64,000 bases of DNA from Arthrobacter sp. ZGTC412 (GTDB lineage: Bacteria; Actinomycetota; Actinomycetes; Actinomycetales; Micrococcaceae), in contig NZ_PJII01000004.1 of assembly GCF_002929215.1 (NCBI RefSeq), positions 248,001 through 312,000 of the forward strand, written 5' to 3'. Each line of letters opens with the position of its first letter. Positions within the stretch are counted from its first letter, which is position 1. Positions 42,787-51,336 of the stretch are shown here, in pieces. Made by a program: the position numbers and the translations under genes. Under the pieces are notes generated by a model that saw nothing but the letters and a program-made list of their open reading frames with translations, was not told the DNA's origin and ran no database searches.

Positions 42787-43968
42787 ATGGACCCGCTGGC
42801 CCTGACCCTCATCGAGCTGGGGGCCGTTGTGTTCTGCCTTGGCCTCTTGGCAAGGCTGGCCGGACGGATCGGAATGTCGCCAATCCCGCTGTACCTCTTG
42901 GGCGGACTCGCCTTCGGGGCCGGCGGGATTATCAAGCTCGAAGGTATGCACGAGTTTGCACACCTCTCCGGGGAAATCGGCGTTATCCTGCTGCTGCTTA
43001 TGCTCGGACTGGAATATACGGCCGCCGAGCTTTTTACTGGGCTGCGCCGCTCCTGGCAGGCCGGCGTACTGGACCTCATCCTGAACTTCCTGCCCGGCGC
43101 CGGCCTTGCCCTGCTGCTGGGCTGGGGCGGCGTGGGCGCGATGGTGATGGGCGGGGTCACCTACATCTCCTCATCGGGAATCGCGGCGAAGGTCATCACG
43201 GACCTGGGCCGGCTGGGCAACCGCGAAACCCCCGTGGTGCTGTCCATCCTGGTCTTTGAGGACCTGGCGATGGCCGTTTACCTGCCCATCCTCACTGCCT
43301 TGCTTGCCGGGGTGAGCTTCCTGGGCGGACTGACCACCGTGGGTGTCGCGCTGGCAGTGGTGAGCCTGGTCCTTATGGTGGCCCTGCGCCACGGCCACCG
43401 GGTCTCCAAGGCCGTGCACAGCGAGAACTCCGAGGTGTTCCTGCTGAACGTCCTCGGCGCCGCTCTGCTGGTGGCCGGCCTGGCTTCAGCAATGCAGGTG
43501 TCCGCGGCGGTGGGAGCCTTTATGCTCGGCATCGCCATCTCCGGCGCCACCGCCCACAACGCCACCCGCATCCTGGAACCGTTGAGGGACCTGTTTGCCG
43601 CCATCTTCTTTGTGGCGTTCGGGCTCAACACGGACCCCTCGTCCATTCCCCCGGTCCTCGGCTGGGCTCTCGTCCTCGCCCTGATCACCGCAGTCACCAA
43701 GATGGCAACCGGGATCTGGGCCGCCAAGCGCGCCGGCATTGCCCGGCCCGGCCGTTTCCGGGCCGGAGCCACGCTGATAGCCCGCGGCGAATTCTCCATC
43801 GTCATCGCCGGGTTGGCCCTGGCCTCGGGGGCGATTCCTGACGAACTTGCGGCGCTTGCCACTGCCTATGTGCTGATCATGGCGGTTATGGGTCCGCTGG
43901 CCGCACGCTATGTGGAACCCCTGGTGAAGTCCGTGCTGCCGCCCGCCGGAATTGCGGCGAAAGCCTAA
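42787..43968 (+). CDS. Monovalent cation:proton antiporter, CPA2 family (KhtU-like)
   Basis: A 393-residue membrane protein with about 12-13 helices. Conserved CPA2 features are the early GRIGMSPIPLYLLGGLAFG, a helix with SSSGIAAKVITDLG, then SILVFEDLAMAVYLPIL, where the acidic ED pair faces the ion path, and a late FRAGATLIARGEFSIVIAG. It exchanges K+ or Na+ for H+. It lacks a TrkA-N domain; regulation is supplied by the separate KhtT-like protein just upstream, with which it forms a two-gene unit. It converges on dcd. Confidence 0.9.
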   Translation: MDPLALTLIELGAVVFCLGLLARLAGRIGMSPIPLYLLGGLAFGAGGIIKLEGMHEFAHLSGEIGVILLLLMLGLEYTAAELFTGLRRSWQAGVLDLILNFLPGAGLALLLGWGGVGAMVMGGVTYISSSGIAAKVITDLGRLGNRETPVVLSILVFEDLAMAVYLPILTALLAGVSFLGGLTTVGVALAVVSLVLMVALRHGHRVSKAVHSENSEVFLLNVLGAALLVAGLASAMQVSAAVGAFMLGIAISGATAHNATRILEPLRDLFAAIFFVAFGLNTDPSSIPPVLGWALVLALITAVTKMATGIWAAKRAGIARPGRFRAGATLIARGEFSIVIAGLALASGAIPDELAALATAYVLIMAVMGPLAARYVEPLVKSVLPPAGIAAKA

Positions 43969-43987
43969 ACAGTGGTTGCGGCTACAC

Positions 43988-44563
43988 CTAAATCGATGTG
44001 CGGTGGAAGTTCAGGTGGCTGCGGCTGGCAGTAGGCCCCCGCTGGCCCTGGTAGCGGTTGCCGTACTCGCCCTGCCCATAGGGGTACGCAGCCGCCGACG
44101 TGAGCCGGAAGAAGCACAACTGGCCGATCTTCATGCCTGGCCACAGTTTGATCGGCAGCGTTGCCATGTTCGAGAGTTCCAGGGTGACATGGCCTGAGAA
44201 GCCGGGGTCGATAAAGCCCGCGGTGGAGTGCGTCAGCAGCCCCAGGCGGCCGAGGGAAGACTTGCCTTCCAGCCGTGCCGCAATGTCGTCGGGGAGCGTG
44301 ACGGTCTCATAGGTGGACCCGAGGACGAACTCGCCCGGGTGCAGGATAAAGGGCTCGTCCTGCTCCACTTCCACCAGGCGGGTGAGCTCCGGCTGCTCCT
44401 CCGCCGGATCGATGTGCGCGTACTTGTGGTTGTCGAACAAACGGAAGAACTTGTCAATCCGGACATCCACCGACGACGGCTGGACCATCGCAGGATCGTA
44501 CGGTTCCAGCACGATCCGCTGGGAGTTTATTTCGGCGCGAATATCGCGGTCAGAGATCAGCAC
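43988..44563 (-). CDS. dcd: dCTP deaminase, probably bifunctional (dCTP to dUMP)
   Basis: A 191-residue trimeric enzyme. The active-site block [20 protein letters not shown], then [12 protein letters not shown], contains the Ser, Arg, His, Thr and Glu expected. HSTAGFID resembles the bifunctional DCD-DUT type of Mycobacterium and Methanocaldococcus rather than the E. coli deaminase (which has HVTAHRID), so it probably also splits off pyrophosphate. It supplies dUMP for thymidylate synthesis. The GTG start has a TAATTT box six bases upstream, so the mRNA may be leaderless. It is divergent from the CAP-domain gene. Confidence 0.93.
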   Translation of the reverse strand: MLISDRDIRAEINSQRIVLEPYDPAMVQPSSVDVRIDKFFRLFDNHKYAHIDPAEEQPELTRLVEVEQDEPFILHPGEFVLGSTYETVTLPDDIAARLEGKSSLGRLGLLTHSTAGFIDPGFSGHVTLELSNMATLPIKLWPGMKIGQLCFFRLTSAAAYPYGQGEYGNRYQGQRGPTASRSHLNFHRTSI

Positions 44564-44569
44564 CGTCCC

Positions 44570-44575
44570 AAATTA
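44570..44575 (-). promoter_or_regulatory. Candidate -10 box of a leaderless dcd promoter
   Basis: Read on the minus strand, TAATTT lies six bases before the GTG start at 44563. It matches the spacing of the other leaderless promoters in this window. Confidence 0.4.
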
Positions 44576-44696
44576 CCGTATCGGTTATCCACAGCCACAT
44601 TCTTTCGTTGTTCCTGTGACCTGGTGGGGCTAGTGTTGCCTCAGTGATTCAGGCGCCGGATGGTCTCCCGGATGGCCCAACAGAGCTGGGGATGTT

Positions 44697-46418
44697 GTGA
44701 ATAGATTGGTCGCGCCCACTTTTATTGGCGTGCTCTGCGCATTGGCGCTGGTTTCCTCGTCCGCGGGTACAGCCCCCTTGCAGGTCGCTGTGAGCAAGGC
44801 GGCGAGCGCGGCAAGCCTGCACAGTGTCACCCTGGGTCCGGCGGGTGTGAACGACGACGGCGATGCCTCCTCCAGCGACAGCTCAGCTGCGTCCGGGCTT
44901 AACCTTGCCGTGGAACCGGATATACGTCCGGCATCACCCGCTGCAACAGCGGGCGCCGTAACGGAGCCAGCAGCTGCGATCCCTCCGGCAGAGGCAAAGG
45001 CAGAAGCCCTGCCTGCACCTGCACCCGCCACCCCTGCCGCAGAAGCATCGGCTCCCGAAGTTCCGTCGATTCCCCCGCTCTGGGGGCCGGACGAGGAACT
45101 GGCCCCTTCGCCCCAGCGCCTGGGGGCCCCCGAGTCTGCTACTGCCCTGCCCGCGCCGGAGGCCCTGGTCCCGGACAGCAACGCTGCCGCTGTTCTCACT
45201 GTGTTTAACAGAATCAACGAATACCGGGCGTCCAAGGGCCTGAACCCGGTGAAGTACCACCCCACGGTGGCCGGGTTAGCGCAGGAATGGTCGAACAGCA
45301 TTGCCTCACGGGAAGTCATCGAGCACCGGGCCAATTTTTGGACTGACCCCCGGGCCATGAGTCCCAACAACGGTGCCGGCGAGGTCATTGCCATCCGCAC
45401 GGACCGGGACGCTGCACAACTGGTGGAGTGGTGGAAGGGTTCTCCCGGCCACAACGCCATGCTGATTGATCCGCGCTTCAACGTCATGGGCGCCGGAATC
45501 TCCTACACCAACAGCCAGTACACCATTTGGGGCGTGGTGAACTTCTTTGGCTACACCACACTGCCGGCCGGCACCCTCAACTCCCCCGGCGGAGCAGGGT
45601 CGGGCGGCGCCGTCCCGCCGCCGGCGCCAACCATGTGCGATGCTCCCGTCAAGCACATGCCGCCCACTTTGGACCTTTCTGCCGCAGCCATCAAGGGGCC
45701 AGGCGACCTGGTGACCATCGACTCCGCAGGGCAGCTGCTCGCGCGGGCATCCACCGGCGCGCGCACTTATGCCGCGAGCAAGGCGATCGGGTCTGGCTTC
45801 GCAGGTGCCAAGGAAGTCTTCACCACTGACTGGGACCGCGACGGCGCGTACGACGTCCTGACGCAATGGACCGACGGCAAGCTGACCCTGCAGCGGGGGA
45901 TTGCTGCCGGGGGATTCGAAGCGCCGGTGACGCTTGGAAGCAGCGGATGGCAGCCCTTATCCCTTGCAGTTGGCGGGTGGTGCGCCAACAACAGGCTCCC
46001 CCAACTCCTGGCCCTGGACGGAGCCGGAAACCTGTACCTGTACCCGAATAAGGGCCTGGGAGATCTCTCGGGCCGTGCACTGATCGGCAATATCGGCACC
46101 GCCCGGAAGCTGTCCATGGTGGACTATGACGCCGACGGGTTCCAGGACATCCTGGCGGTACGCACGGACGGGTCAGTCCAGCTTCACCGCGGCTGGGGCA
46201 CCACCGCCCTGCGCGCCGAGGCGAGGGCTACCGTAGCAACAGGCTGGGGTGACGTCACGGGCATTAGGCCGCTCCGGGACGTCACCGGGCTGAACTCCAC
46301 CGGTTTGGCGCTGCGCCGGGCCTCGGATGTGGTCCAGTACTGGGACCTGACCTCCGGAAGCCTTACGTCGCCGTCGAACATTGCCGGCCCGTGGGCAGGG
46401 CAGCGGCTGGCGCAGTAA
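44697..46418 (+). CDS. Secreted CAP-domain protein with VCBS/FG-GAP-like repeats
   Basis: A 573-residue exported protein. A signal helix (VAPTFIGVLCALALVSSSAG) is followed by an Ala/Pro-rich linker to about residue 160. A CAP/SCP domain then runs to about 285: FNRINEYRASKGLNPVKYHP, HPTVAGLAQEWS, and WKGSPGHNAMLIDPRFNVMGAG with its conserved histidine. The C-terminal part has blocks of the VCBS/FG-GAP kind: DWDRDGAYDVLTQWTDGKL and DYDADGFQDILAVRTDGSV, with D-x-D-x-D-G calcium loops. The likely place is the cell surface or medium. The function is unknown. The GTG start has GGGGA upstream. Confidence 0.85.
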   Translation: MNRLVAPTFIGVLCALALVSSSAGTAPLQVAVSKAASAASLHSVTLGPAGVNDDGDASSSDSSAASGLNLAVEPDIRPASPAATAGAVTEPAAAIPPAEAKAEALPAPAPATPAAEASAPEVPSIPPLWGPDEELAPSPQRLGAPESATALPAPEALVPDSNAAAVLTVFNRINEYRASKGLNPVKYHPTVAGLAQEWSNSIASREVIEHRANFWTDPRAMSPNNGAGEVIAIRTDRDAAQLVEWWKGSPGHNAMLIDPRFNVMGAGISYTNSQYTIWGVVNFFGYTTLPAGTLNSPGGAGSGGAVPPPAPTMCDAPVKHMPPTLDLSAAAIKGPGDLVTIDSAGQLLARASTGARTYAASKAIGSGFAGAKEVFTTDWDRDGAYDVLTQWTDGKLTLQRGIAAGGFEAPVTLGSSGWQPLSLAVGGWCANNRLPQLLALDGAGNLYLYPNKGLGDLSGRALIGNIGTARKLSMVDYDADGFQDILAVRTDGSVQLHRGWGTTALRAEARATVATGWGDVTGIRPLRDVTGLNSTGLALRRASDVVQYWDLTSGSLTSPSNIAGPWAGQRLAQ

Positions 46419-46421
46419 GTG

Positions 46422-46883
46422 CTAGATGGCCGGCTGGAGCTCCATGACGTCCTCGAGGCAGTCCAGTTGAGCTACCTCGGAGCTGAGGTTCCGCTGAGCC
46501 ATCCTGCTCAGGAACCCGAGCCTGTGCAGGAAACCGAACCTGCCCTCCGGCCAAACTTCGAGGGCAAAGCGGACGCGGGTCCCCGAAGGTTCGGAGCTGA
46601 GGTAGTAACCGCCTACACGCCGGCCCAGGCCGGAGGTGACCTGGAACTGGATCTCGGCGCCTGGCCTTGCCTCCGTAATCTCCAGATCGGCCGGAATGCT
46701 CAGTCCGGAACGTCCTGCCACCATCTTCCTGTACACGGCGCCCTTGGTTCCGGCGGAACCTTTGAGCAGCTTGACGCTGCGGACACCGTCGCGCCAAAGC
46801 GGAAGGTTCGTGGCATCAAGCAGGTACAGGTAGACAGCCATGGCGTCGCGCTGGATGAGGACCTCATGCTCTGCGAATGCCAT
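46422..46883 (-). CDS. SRPBCC-family (START/Bet v1-like) protein
   Basis: A 153-residue protein with the SRPBCC fold pattern: an opening strand FAEHEVLIQRDAMAVYLYLLD, then NLPLWRDGVRSVKLL, and later PGAEIQFQVTSGLGRRVGGYY and a final long helix (FLHRLGFLSRMAQRNLSSEVAQL). This polyketide-cyclase/dehydrase-like group binds hydrophobic ligands. The ligand is unknown. The ATG at 46883 has AGGAAAG upstream. Its 5' region holds a short stretch identical to part of the TPP riboswitch but no full riboswitch. It converges closely with the CAP-domain gene. Confidence 0.83.
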   Translation of the reverse strand: MAFAEHEVLIQRDAMAVYLYLLDATNLPLWRDGVRSVKLLKGSAGTKGAVYRKMVAGRSGLSIPADLEITEARPGAEIQFQVTSGLGRRVGGYYLSSEPSGTRVRFALEVWPEGRFGFLHRLGFLSRMAQRNLSSEVAQLDCLEDVMELQPAI

Positions 46884-46944
46884 CGGGATCTTTCCTGGTT
46901 GTCGTCTACCTGCCAGCAGCTGCACCCCCCGGCTCTGCAGCTAC

Positions 46945-46956
46945 CCGGATCAGGTT
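46945..46956 (-). other. 12-base identity to the TPP riboswitch core (not a complete riboswitch)
   Basis: On the minus strand AACCTGATCCGG is identical to the TPP-sensing segment at 23454-23465. It lies about 60 bases upstream of the SRPBCC start. The CTGAGA half and the closing stems of a THI element are not visible nearby, so this is either chance or a decayed remnant. Confidence 0.3.
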
Positions 46957-47117
46957 AGCCCGCGCTCCCCCGCCCCTACCTAGCCCGAACCCGGTACGTT
47001 ATTGAAGAGTTACTGGATGACGCCCCGGTGACCGGACACGGCCAGCCCACCCCTCCGCCTGGGCGGCCAGCTGCCACTTCTGCGCTAAGCTATGTTCTGC
47101 CCCTGAAACGGGGCGAT

Positions 47118-47191
47118 GCGGCTGTAGCTCAATGGTAGAGCGCTAGCTTCCCAAGCTTGATACGCGGGTTCGATTCCCGTCAGCCGCTCCA
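47118..47191 (+). tRNA. tRNA-Gly (anticodon CCC), with encoded CCA
   Basis: A full cloverleaf can be drawn. The acceptor stem GCGGCTG pairs with CAGCCGC, the D arm is GCTC-AATGGTA-GAGC, the anticodon loop is TTCCCAA giving CCC, and the T arm is GCGGG-TTCGATT-CCCGT. The discriminator base T, usual for glycine tRNAs, is followed by CCA. One T-T mismatch lies in the anticodon stem. Confidence 0.95.
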
Positions 47192-47288
47192 AGTGCAGCG
47201 AGAGGCGCAACAACTACCCCGGGCCATTAGGTGCCGGCGTGTAGGGTCAGAGGTCAGGAACCTCTTCGGTTCCGCTACAGGAGCATTC

Positions 47289-47429
47289 ATGGCTGACAAG
47301 TCCCCGCGTCAAACAGCATCCGTTAAATCCGGAAAGTCCATCAAGGAAAAGCGCGCAGACAAGAGGGCCGCCTCAGCGCCTGCAGGCTCCCTGGACGCCA
47401 CGTCCGGCAAGGCCGCAAAGAAGAAGTGA
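47289..47429 (+). CDS. Small lysine-rich protein
   Basis: A 46-residue, highly basic protein (MADKSPRQTASVKSGKSIKEKR, ending KAAKKK). It has no fold motif and is probably disordered or nucleic-acid binding. CAGGAG before the ATG and the GTGA overlap with the next gene support translation. Similar short Lys-rich proteins are common in actinobacteria. It is coupled to the carboxyethylornithine-synthase-like gene, but no functional link is known. Confidence 0.75.
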   Translation: MADKSPRQTASVKSGKSIKEKRADKRAASAPAGSLDATSGKAAKKK

Positions 47430-48580
47430 CCAGCCCGGAGAACAAACTGACCCTGGGAGTCCTGGCCTCCACTCGTAAGCCTGCCGAGCGCCGGCTCCCC
47501 ATCCACCCGCTGCATTTTGAGCGCATCGCGCCAGAGGTCCGCCAGCACATCATCCTTGAGCAGGGCTACGGCGAACGCTTCGGCGTCTCGGACGAGCATC
47601 TCTCAACTCTGGTGGGCAGGATGGCGAGCCGGAAGGACCTCCTGGCGGAGGCCGACGTCGTACTCCTGCCCAAGCCGCAGCCAGAGGACCTGGCCGAGCT
47701 CCGGGACGGCCAGGCCCTCTGGGGCTGGCCGCACTGTGTCCAGGACCGCGCCATCACTCAGCTGGCAATCGACAAGAAGTTGACGCTGATCGCCTTCGAG
47801 GCAATGAACCACTGGGCCAGTGATGGCGGTTTCGGCCTGCACGTGTTCCACAAGAACAACGAGCTTGCCGGGTACTGCTCTGTACTGCACGCTTTGGCAC
47901 TGACGGGTTCCACCGGCGACTATGGACGGCGGCTGACCGCTGTGGTGATCGGTTTCGGGGCCACAGCCCGAGGGGCCGTCACCGCACTCAATGCCCATGG
48001 TGTCCACGACGTCCAGGTGCTGACCAACCGCGGGGTCGCCGCCGTCGGCGCCCCCATCCATTCGGTCAATATCGTCCAGTTTGATCACGACGACGAAGCG
48101 CCCTTCCTGAGCCAGGTCATCACCGAGCGGGGCCGGGTACCGCTGGCGCCATTCCTGGCCGAGAGCGACATCGTGGTCAACTGCACGCTGCAGGACCCAA
48201 ATAATCCCCTGACTTATCTGCAGACGGAGGACCTCGCTGCCTTCAAGCCGGGAAGCCTGATCGTGGACGTTTCCTGCGACGAGGGAATGGGTTTCAGCTG
48301 GGCGAGATCCACGACGTTCGCAGATCCCATGTTCACCGTCGGTGACCACATCAACTATTACGCGGTGGACCACAGCCCGTCCTATCTCTGGAACTCCTCC
48401 ACCTGGGAGATCAGCCAGGCCCTGCTCCCGTTCCTGGCAACAGTCATCGACGGCCCGGAGGCATGGGCCGCTAATGACACCATTACCCGGGCCATCGAGA
48501 TCCGCGAGGGCGTTGTCCGCAACAAGGATGTACTCGAGTTCCAGAAGCGCGAAAAGGCGTACCCGCACCTCGCCCTATAG
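47426..48580 (+). CDS. N5-(carboxyethyl)ornithine synthase-like dehydrogenase (AlaDH/PNT fold)
   Basis: A 384-residue protein of the alanine dehydrogenase/transhydrogenase group. The N-terminal domain has RKPAERRLPIHP, where an Arg/Lys pair binds the keto acid, then DVVLLPKPQPEDL. The NAD domain has VVIGFGATARGAVTALNAHG. The lactococcal relative reductively joins pyruvate to ornithine. The C-terminus DHSPSYLWNSSTWEISQALLPFL is typical of that subgroup rather than alanine dehydrogenase. Substrates are assigned by likeness only. The GTG start overlaps the Lys-rich gene stop. It converges on an MFS gene. Confidence 0.75.
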   Translation: MTSPENKLTLGVLASTRKPAERRLPIHPLHFERIAPEVRQHIILEQGYGERFGVSDEHLSTLVGRMASRKDLLAEADVVLLPKPQPEDLAELRDGQALWGWPHCVQDRAITQLAIDKKLTLIAFEAMNHWASDGGFGLHVFHKNNELAGYCSVLHALALTGSTGDYGRRLTAVVIGFGATARGAVTALNAHGVHDVQVLTNRGVAAVGAPIHSVNIVQFDHDDEAPFLSQVITERGRVPLAPFLAESDIVVNCTLQDPNNPLTYLQTEDLAAFKPGSLIVDVSCDEGMGFSWARSTTFADPMFTVGDHINYYAVDHSPSYLWNSSTWEISQALLPFLATVIDGPEAWAANDTITRAIEIREGVVRNKDVLEFQKREKAYPHLAL

Positions 48581-48587
48581 CGCGGCT

Positions 48588-49967
48588 TCAGGCCGCCGCC
48601 TTGCTGACGATGCTCACGGGGTGGCGGCGGTCCTTGAGGCTGACCCTCAGCAGCAGCGACCCTTTCCGGGCCAGGACGACGGCGACTGTCAGGGCAGCGA
48701 GTGCCGGGACTCCCCCGGCCACCAGCAAGGCCATGTGCGGACTGGCGTGCTCCGAGAGCCAACCAAGCATTGGCCCGCCTATTGCCTGGCCGCCGATCAG
48801 CACCATGATGTACAGGCTCATGACCCGGCCACGGATACTCATATTCGAGCTCACCTGGACAAGCTGGTTGGAACCGGTCAGGAACATCAGGCACCAGAAT
48901 CCGGACAGCACCATCACCGCCCCGAACACCGGCATCGACGGCGCCAGGGCCGCAAGGCAGAGCATGAGTCCGTACATACCGGCGCAGAACACCACGGAAC
49001 GGAGCCTCAGCTGACGGCGTCGGGTGGACGCCACTGCTCCCGCTAAAGCGCCGAGAGCCACGAGCGCATTCAGCAGTCCGTAGCCTCCGGCTCCGACGTC
49101 GAAGATCTGATCTGCGAAGGCGGCCAGCACTACCGGCAGGCTCATCCCAAAAACCGCAATGAACCCGGCCATCAGCCACGGCCAGTAGATGGTGGGCTTG
49201 CTGAGGGCGTAGCGGAGTCCTTCACGGAGCATTCCCTTGCTCTTGCGGGCGGGGGTGCTGATAAACAACTGGTCCTTCCGAAGGATCAGGAGCATGGCCA
49301 CCGTTGAACAACAGGCGAGGGCGTTACCTGCGAACGCCCACCCTGCCCCAACTGCGGTGAGCAGCCAGCCGGCGAGGGCGGGACCTATCAGGCCGCCGAG
49401 TTGGAACGTGGTGGAGTTGACGCTGATGGCATTGCGCAGGTACTGCGGACCCACCAGTTCGTTGACGAACACCTGCCGGGCTGGCTGATCCAGCACTGTC
49501 ACCAGGCCGAGGACCAGGGCGATGAGGTAGACGTGCCAGACCTCAACGGCGCCGGTCAGCGCAAGAACCCCGAGCGCGGCGGCCAGGATCGCGGCCATGC
49601 TCTGGCAGAGGATCAGGATCTTCCGTTTGGCGAACCTGTCCGCCACCATGCCGCCCCAGGGTCCCAGCAGCAGGGAAGGCAGGAACTGCAGCGCCACGGT
49701 GATCCCCACGGCCGTCACGGATCCGGAAAGCTGCAGGACCATCCAGTCCTGGGCAATGCGCTGCATCCAGATGGCGATGACGGCGATGAAGTGCCCAATC
49801 GCAAAGATCCTGAAGTTGGGAACCTTCAGGGAGATAAAGGTGTGCTTCCACAGAAGGCGTTCAGGGACGACGGCGAGGGGCTGGGTCTGGTTGTCCGGCG
49901 GTGCGGAGCCGGCTGAGTCGATGACGGGTTGGGTGACGGTTGCCGATGAAGGCGGTGGGGGTGCCAC
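48588..49967 (-). CDS. MFS transporter (MFS_3/EntS-like)
   Basis: A 459-residue protein with about 12 membrane helices after a Pro-rich cytoplasmic N-terminus. GPWGGMVADRFAKRKILIL is the A-motif loop after helix 2, and VLDQPARQVFVNELVGPQYLRNAISVNS is the hallmark of the MFS_3/EntS group, whose members export siderophores, drugs or other small molecules. The substrate is unknown. The gene is divergent from a LysR regulator with a T-N11-A site between them, so LysR control is likely. Confidence 0.88.
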   Translation of the reverse strand: MAPPPPSSATVTQPVIDSAGSAPPDNQTQPLAVVPERLLWKHTFISLKVPNFRIFAIGHFIAVIAIWMQRIAQDWMVLQLSGSVTAVGITVALQFLPSLLLGPWGGMVADRFAKRKILILCQSMAAILAAALGVLALTGAVEVWHVYLIALVLGLVTVLDQPARQVFVNELVGPQYLRNAISVNSTTFQLGGLIGPALAGWLLTAVGAGWAFAGNALACCSTVAMLLILRKDQLFISTPARKSKGMLREGLRYALSKPTIYWPWLMAGFIAVFGMSLPVVLAAFADQIFDVGAGGYGLLNALVALGALAGAVASTRRRQLRLRSVVFCAGMYGLMLCLAALAPSMPVFGAVMVLSGFWCLMFLTGSNQLVQVSSNMSIRGRVMSLYIMVLIGGQAIGGPMLGWLSEHASPHMALLVAGGVPALAALTVAVVLARKGSLLLRVSLKDRRHPVSIVSKAAA

Positions 49968-50059
49968 AGGAGAGTCCTCAAATTGCGGTCGGTCCGGGAT
50001 GCCGTTAACGCTAGGCTGAGAGCACGTGATTATGGAGGCTTATCGTCTCTATAAATCGT

Positions 50060-50074
50060 ATTGCGAACTGCAAT
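50060..50074. promoter_or_regulatory. LysR-type box between the MFS and lysR genes
   Basis: ATTGC-gaact-GCAAT is an inverted repeat with the T-N11-A arrangement that LysR-type regulators bind. It lies 36 bases before the lysR start and 92 bases from the divergent MFS gene start. Confidence 0.6.
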
Positions 50075-50110
50075 GTCACCTAAGTCCGCCCCTTGCCACC
50101 GGAGTCAAAA

Positions 50111-50965
50111 GTGTTTGAACCAGCCCAGTTGCGCTCCTTCCTGGCGGTCGCGGAAACCCTCAGTTTCACCAAGGCGGCTGAGCGGCTGGGTCTGGCCCAA
50201 CCCACCATCAGCCAGCACGTCCGCAAGCTGGAGACGGCCGCCAAGCGGGTACTCATCACTAGGGATACCCGCGACGTCAGGCTGACGGACAATGGTGATG
50301 CGATGGCGGGGTTTGCGCGGAATATCCTCTCCGCCCACGACGCCGCAGCGCGGTACTTCTCCGGCTCGGCCATGCGCGGAAGGCTCAGGTTCGGCACAGC
50401 TGATGACCTCGCTATCACCGGGTTGCCACGCATCCTTCGCGAGTTCCGCCAGATCTATCCGCAGATCAACCTTGAGCTCACGGTCGGGCAGAGTGACCAG
50501 CTGTACCGGAAGCTCAACGCAGGCCAGCTGGACCTTGTGTTCGTGAAATGGGTGGCCGGCGCCAAGGACGGCACTGTGGTCCAGCATGACTCCTTCTCCT
50601 GGGTAGGCCAGGAACAGACCATGCTGGAACCAGGCGTGCCTGTCCCGCTGATCGCCTACCCTTCACCCAGCCTGAGCAGGAAGCTCGCCATCGATGCGTT
50701 GGAGGCCCACGGCAGGACCTGGCGCATCACCTGCACCACGCGCCAGATCAGCGGCGTTTTGGCCGCCGTCCGGGCTGGCATTGGGGTGGCCGTGATGCCG
50801 TCCTCCCTGGTGCCCGACGACCTGAAGATCATCACGCGGCGCTTTGACCTGCCGGCAGTAGGCGACGTGGATTTCACGCTGATCCGCAACCCGTTGGCCA
50901 ACTCCGAGGTGATCGACGCGCTGACGCAGTCCATCGTGGGCAGGACCATCAACCGGCCGGCCTGA
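50111..50965 (+). CDS. LysR-family transcriptional regulator
   Basis: A 284-residue regulator. The winged HTH is at residues 3-60 (FLAVAETLSFTKAAERLGLAQPTISQHVRKLE), followed by a linker helix and a two-lobed inducer domain (RLRFGTADDLAITGLPRIL, LVFVKWVAGAKDG, AAVRAGIGVAVMPSSLVPD). The inducer is unknown. The GTG at 50111 has GGAG upstream and puts the HTH at the very N-terminus; an upstream TTG is less likely. It is divergent from an MFS exporter that it probably controls, and a broken hydrolase gene begins directly after its stop. Confidence 0.88.
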   Translation: MFEPAQLRSFLAVAETLSFTKAAERLGLAQPTISQHVRKLETAAKRVLITRDTRDVRLTDNGDAMAGFARNILSAHDAAARYFSGSAMRGRLRFGTADDLAITGLPRILREFRQIYPQINLELTVGQSDQLYRKLNAGQLDLVFVKWVAGAKDGTVVQHDSFSWVGQEQTMLEPGVPVPLIAYPSPSLSRKLAIDALEAHGRTWRITCTTRQISGVLAAVRAGIGVAVMPSSLVPDDLKIITRRFDLPAVGDVDFTLIRNPLANSEVIDALTQSIVGRTINRPA

Positions 50966-51198
50966 GGCCACGGCCGGAGCACCTGGAGGCCCGGCAACCT
51001 TTCGCGCGAGGCCTTCGTCGCCGACGTCGTCCAGGTGATCGAATCCGCGGCGGGCGGCCCCATCGCGCTGGTGGGACAGTCCATGGGCGGCCATACCGCG
51101 ATGCCCGCTGCAGCGAAGCAGCCGGACTTGGCATGGATCTGGTGCTGCTGGAGAGCGGCGCAGCGGCCGCCAGCTCCACCCCGAAACCGGGGCGCTGA
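50966..51198 (+). pseudogene. Remnant of an alpha/beta hydrolase gene
   Basis: Directly after the lysR stop the frame reads GHGRSTWRPGNLSREAF, the usual G-H-G-x-S motif after strand 4 of alpha/beta hydrolases, and 30 or so residues later GQSMGGHTAM, the nucleophile elbow with its serine. A shift near 51131 is needed to continue into MDLVLLESGAA, and a stop follows at 51196. The 5' third and the C-terminal acid and histidine are missing. It is a truncated, frameshifted relic. The rest of the gap to the next gene (51337) shows nothing I can support. Confidence 0.7.
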
Positions 51199-51336
51199 CG
51201 AGGGAAGACAACCCGTTCTCCATTGATGCCCAACATCGCATAACCTATGCTGGTTTTCCCATGGTCAAGCAGCTGGCCAGTTCTTCAATACGAGTGCGCC
51301 CCGCCTGCCAAGTCGCGCGCTCGGGACAGGCAGCCA

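Noticed and set aside
46930-47000. A complete TPP riboswitch before the SRPBCC gene
   Set aside because: Only a 12-base match is present; the CTGAGA segment and the closing stems are missing.
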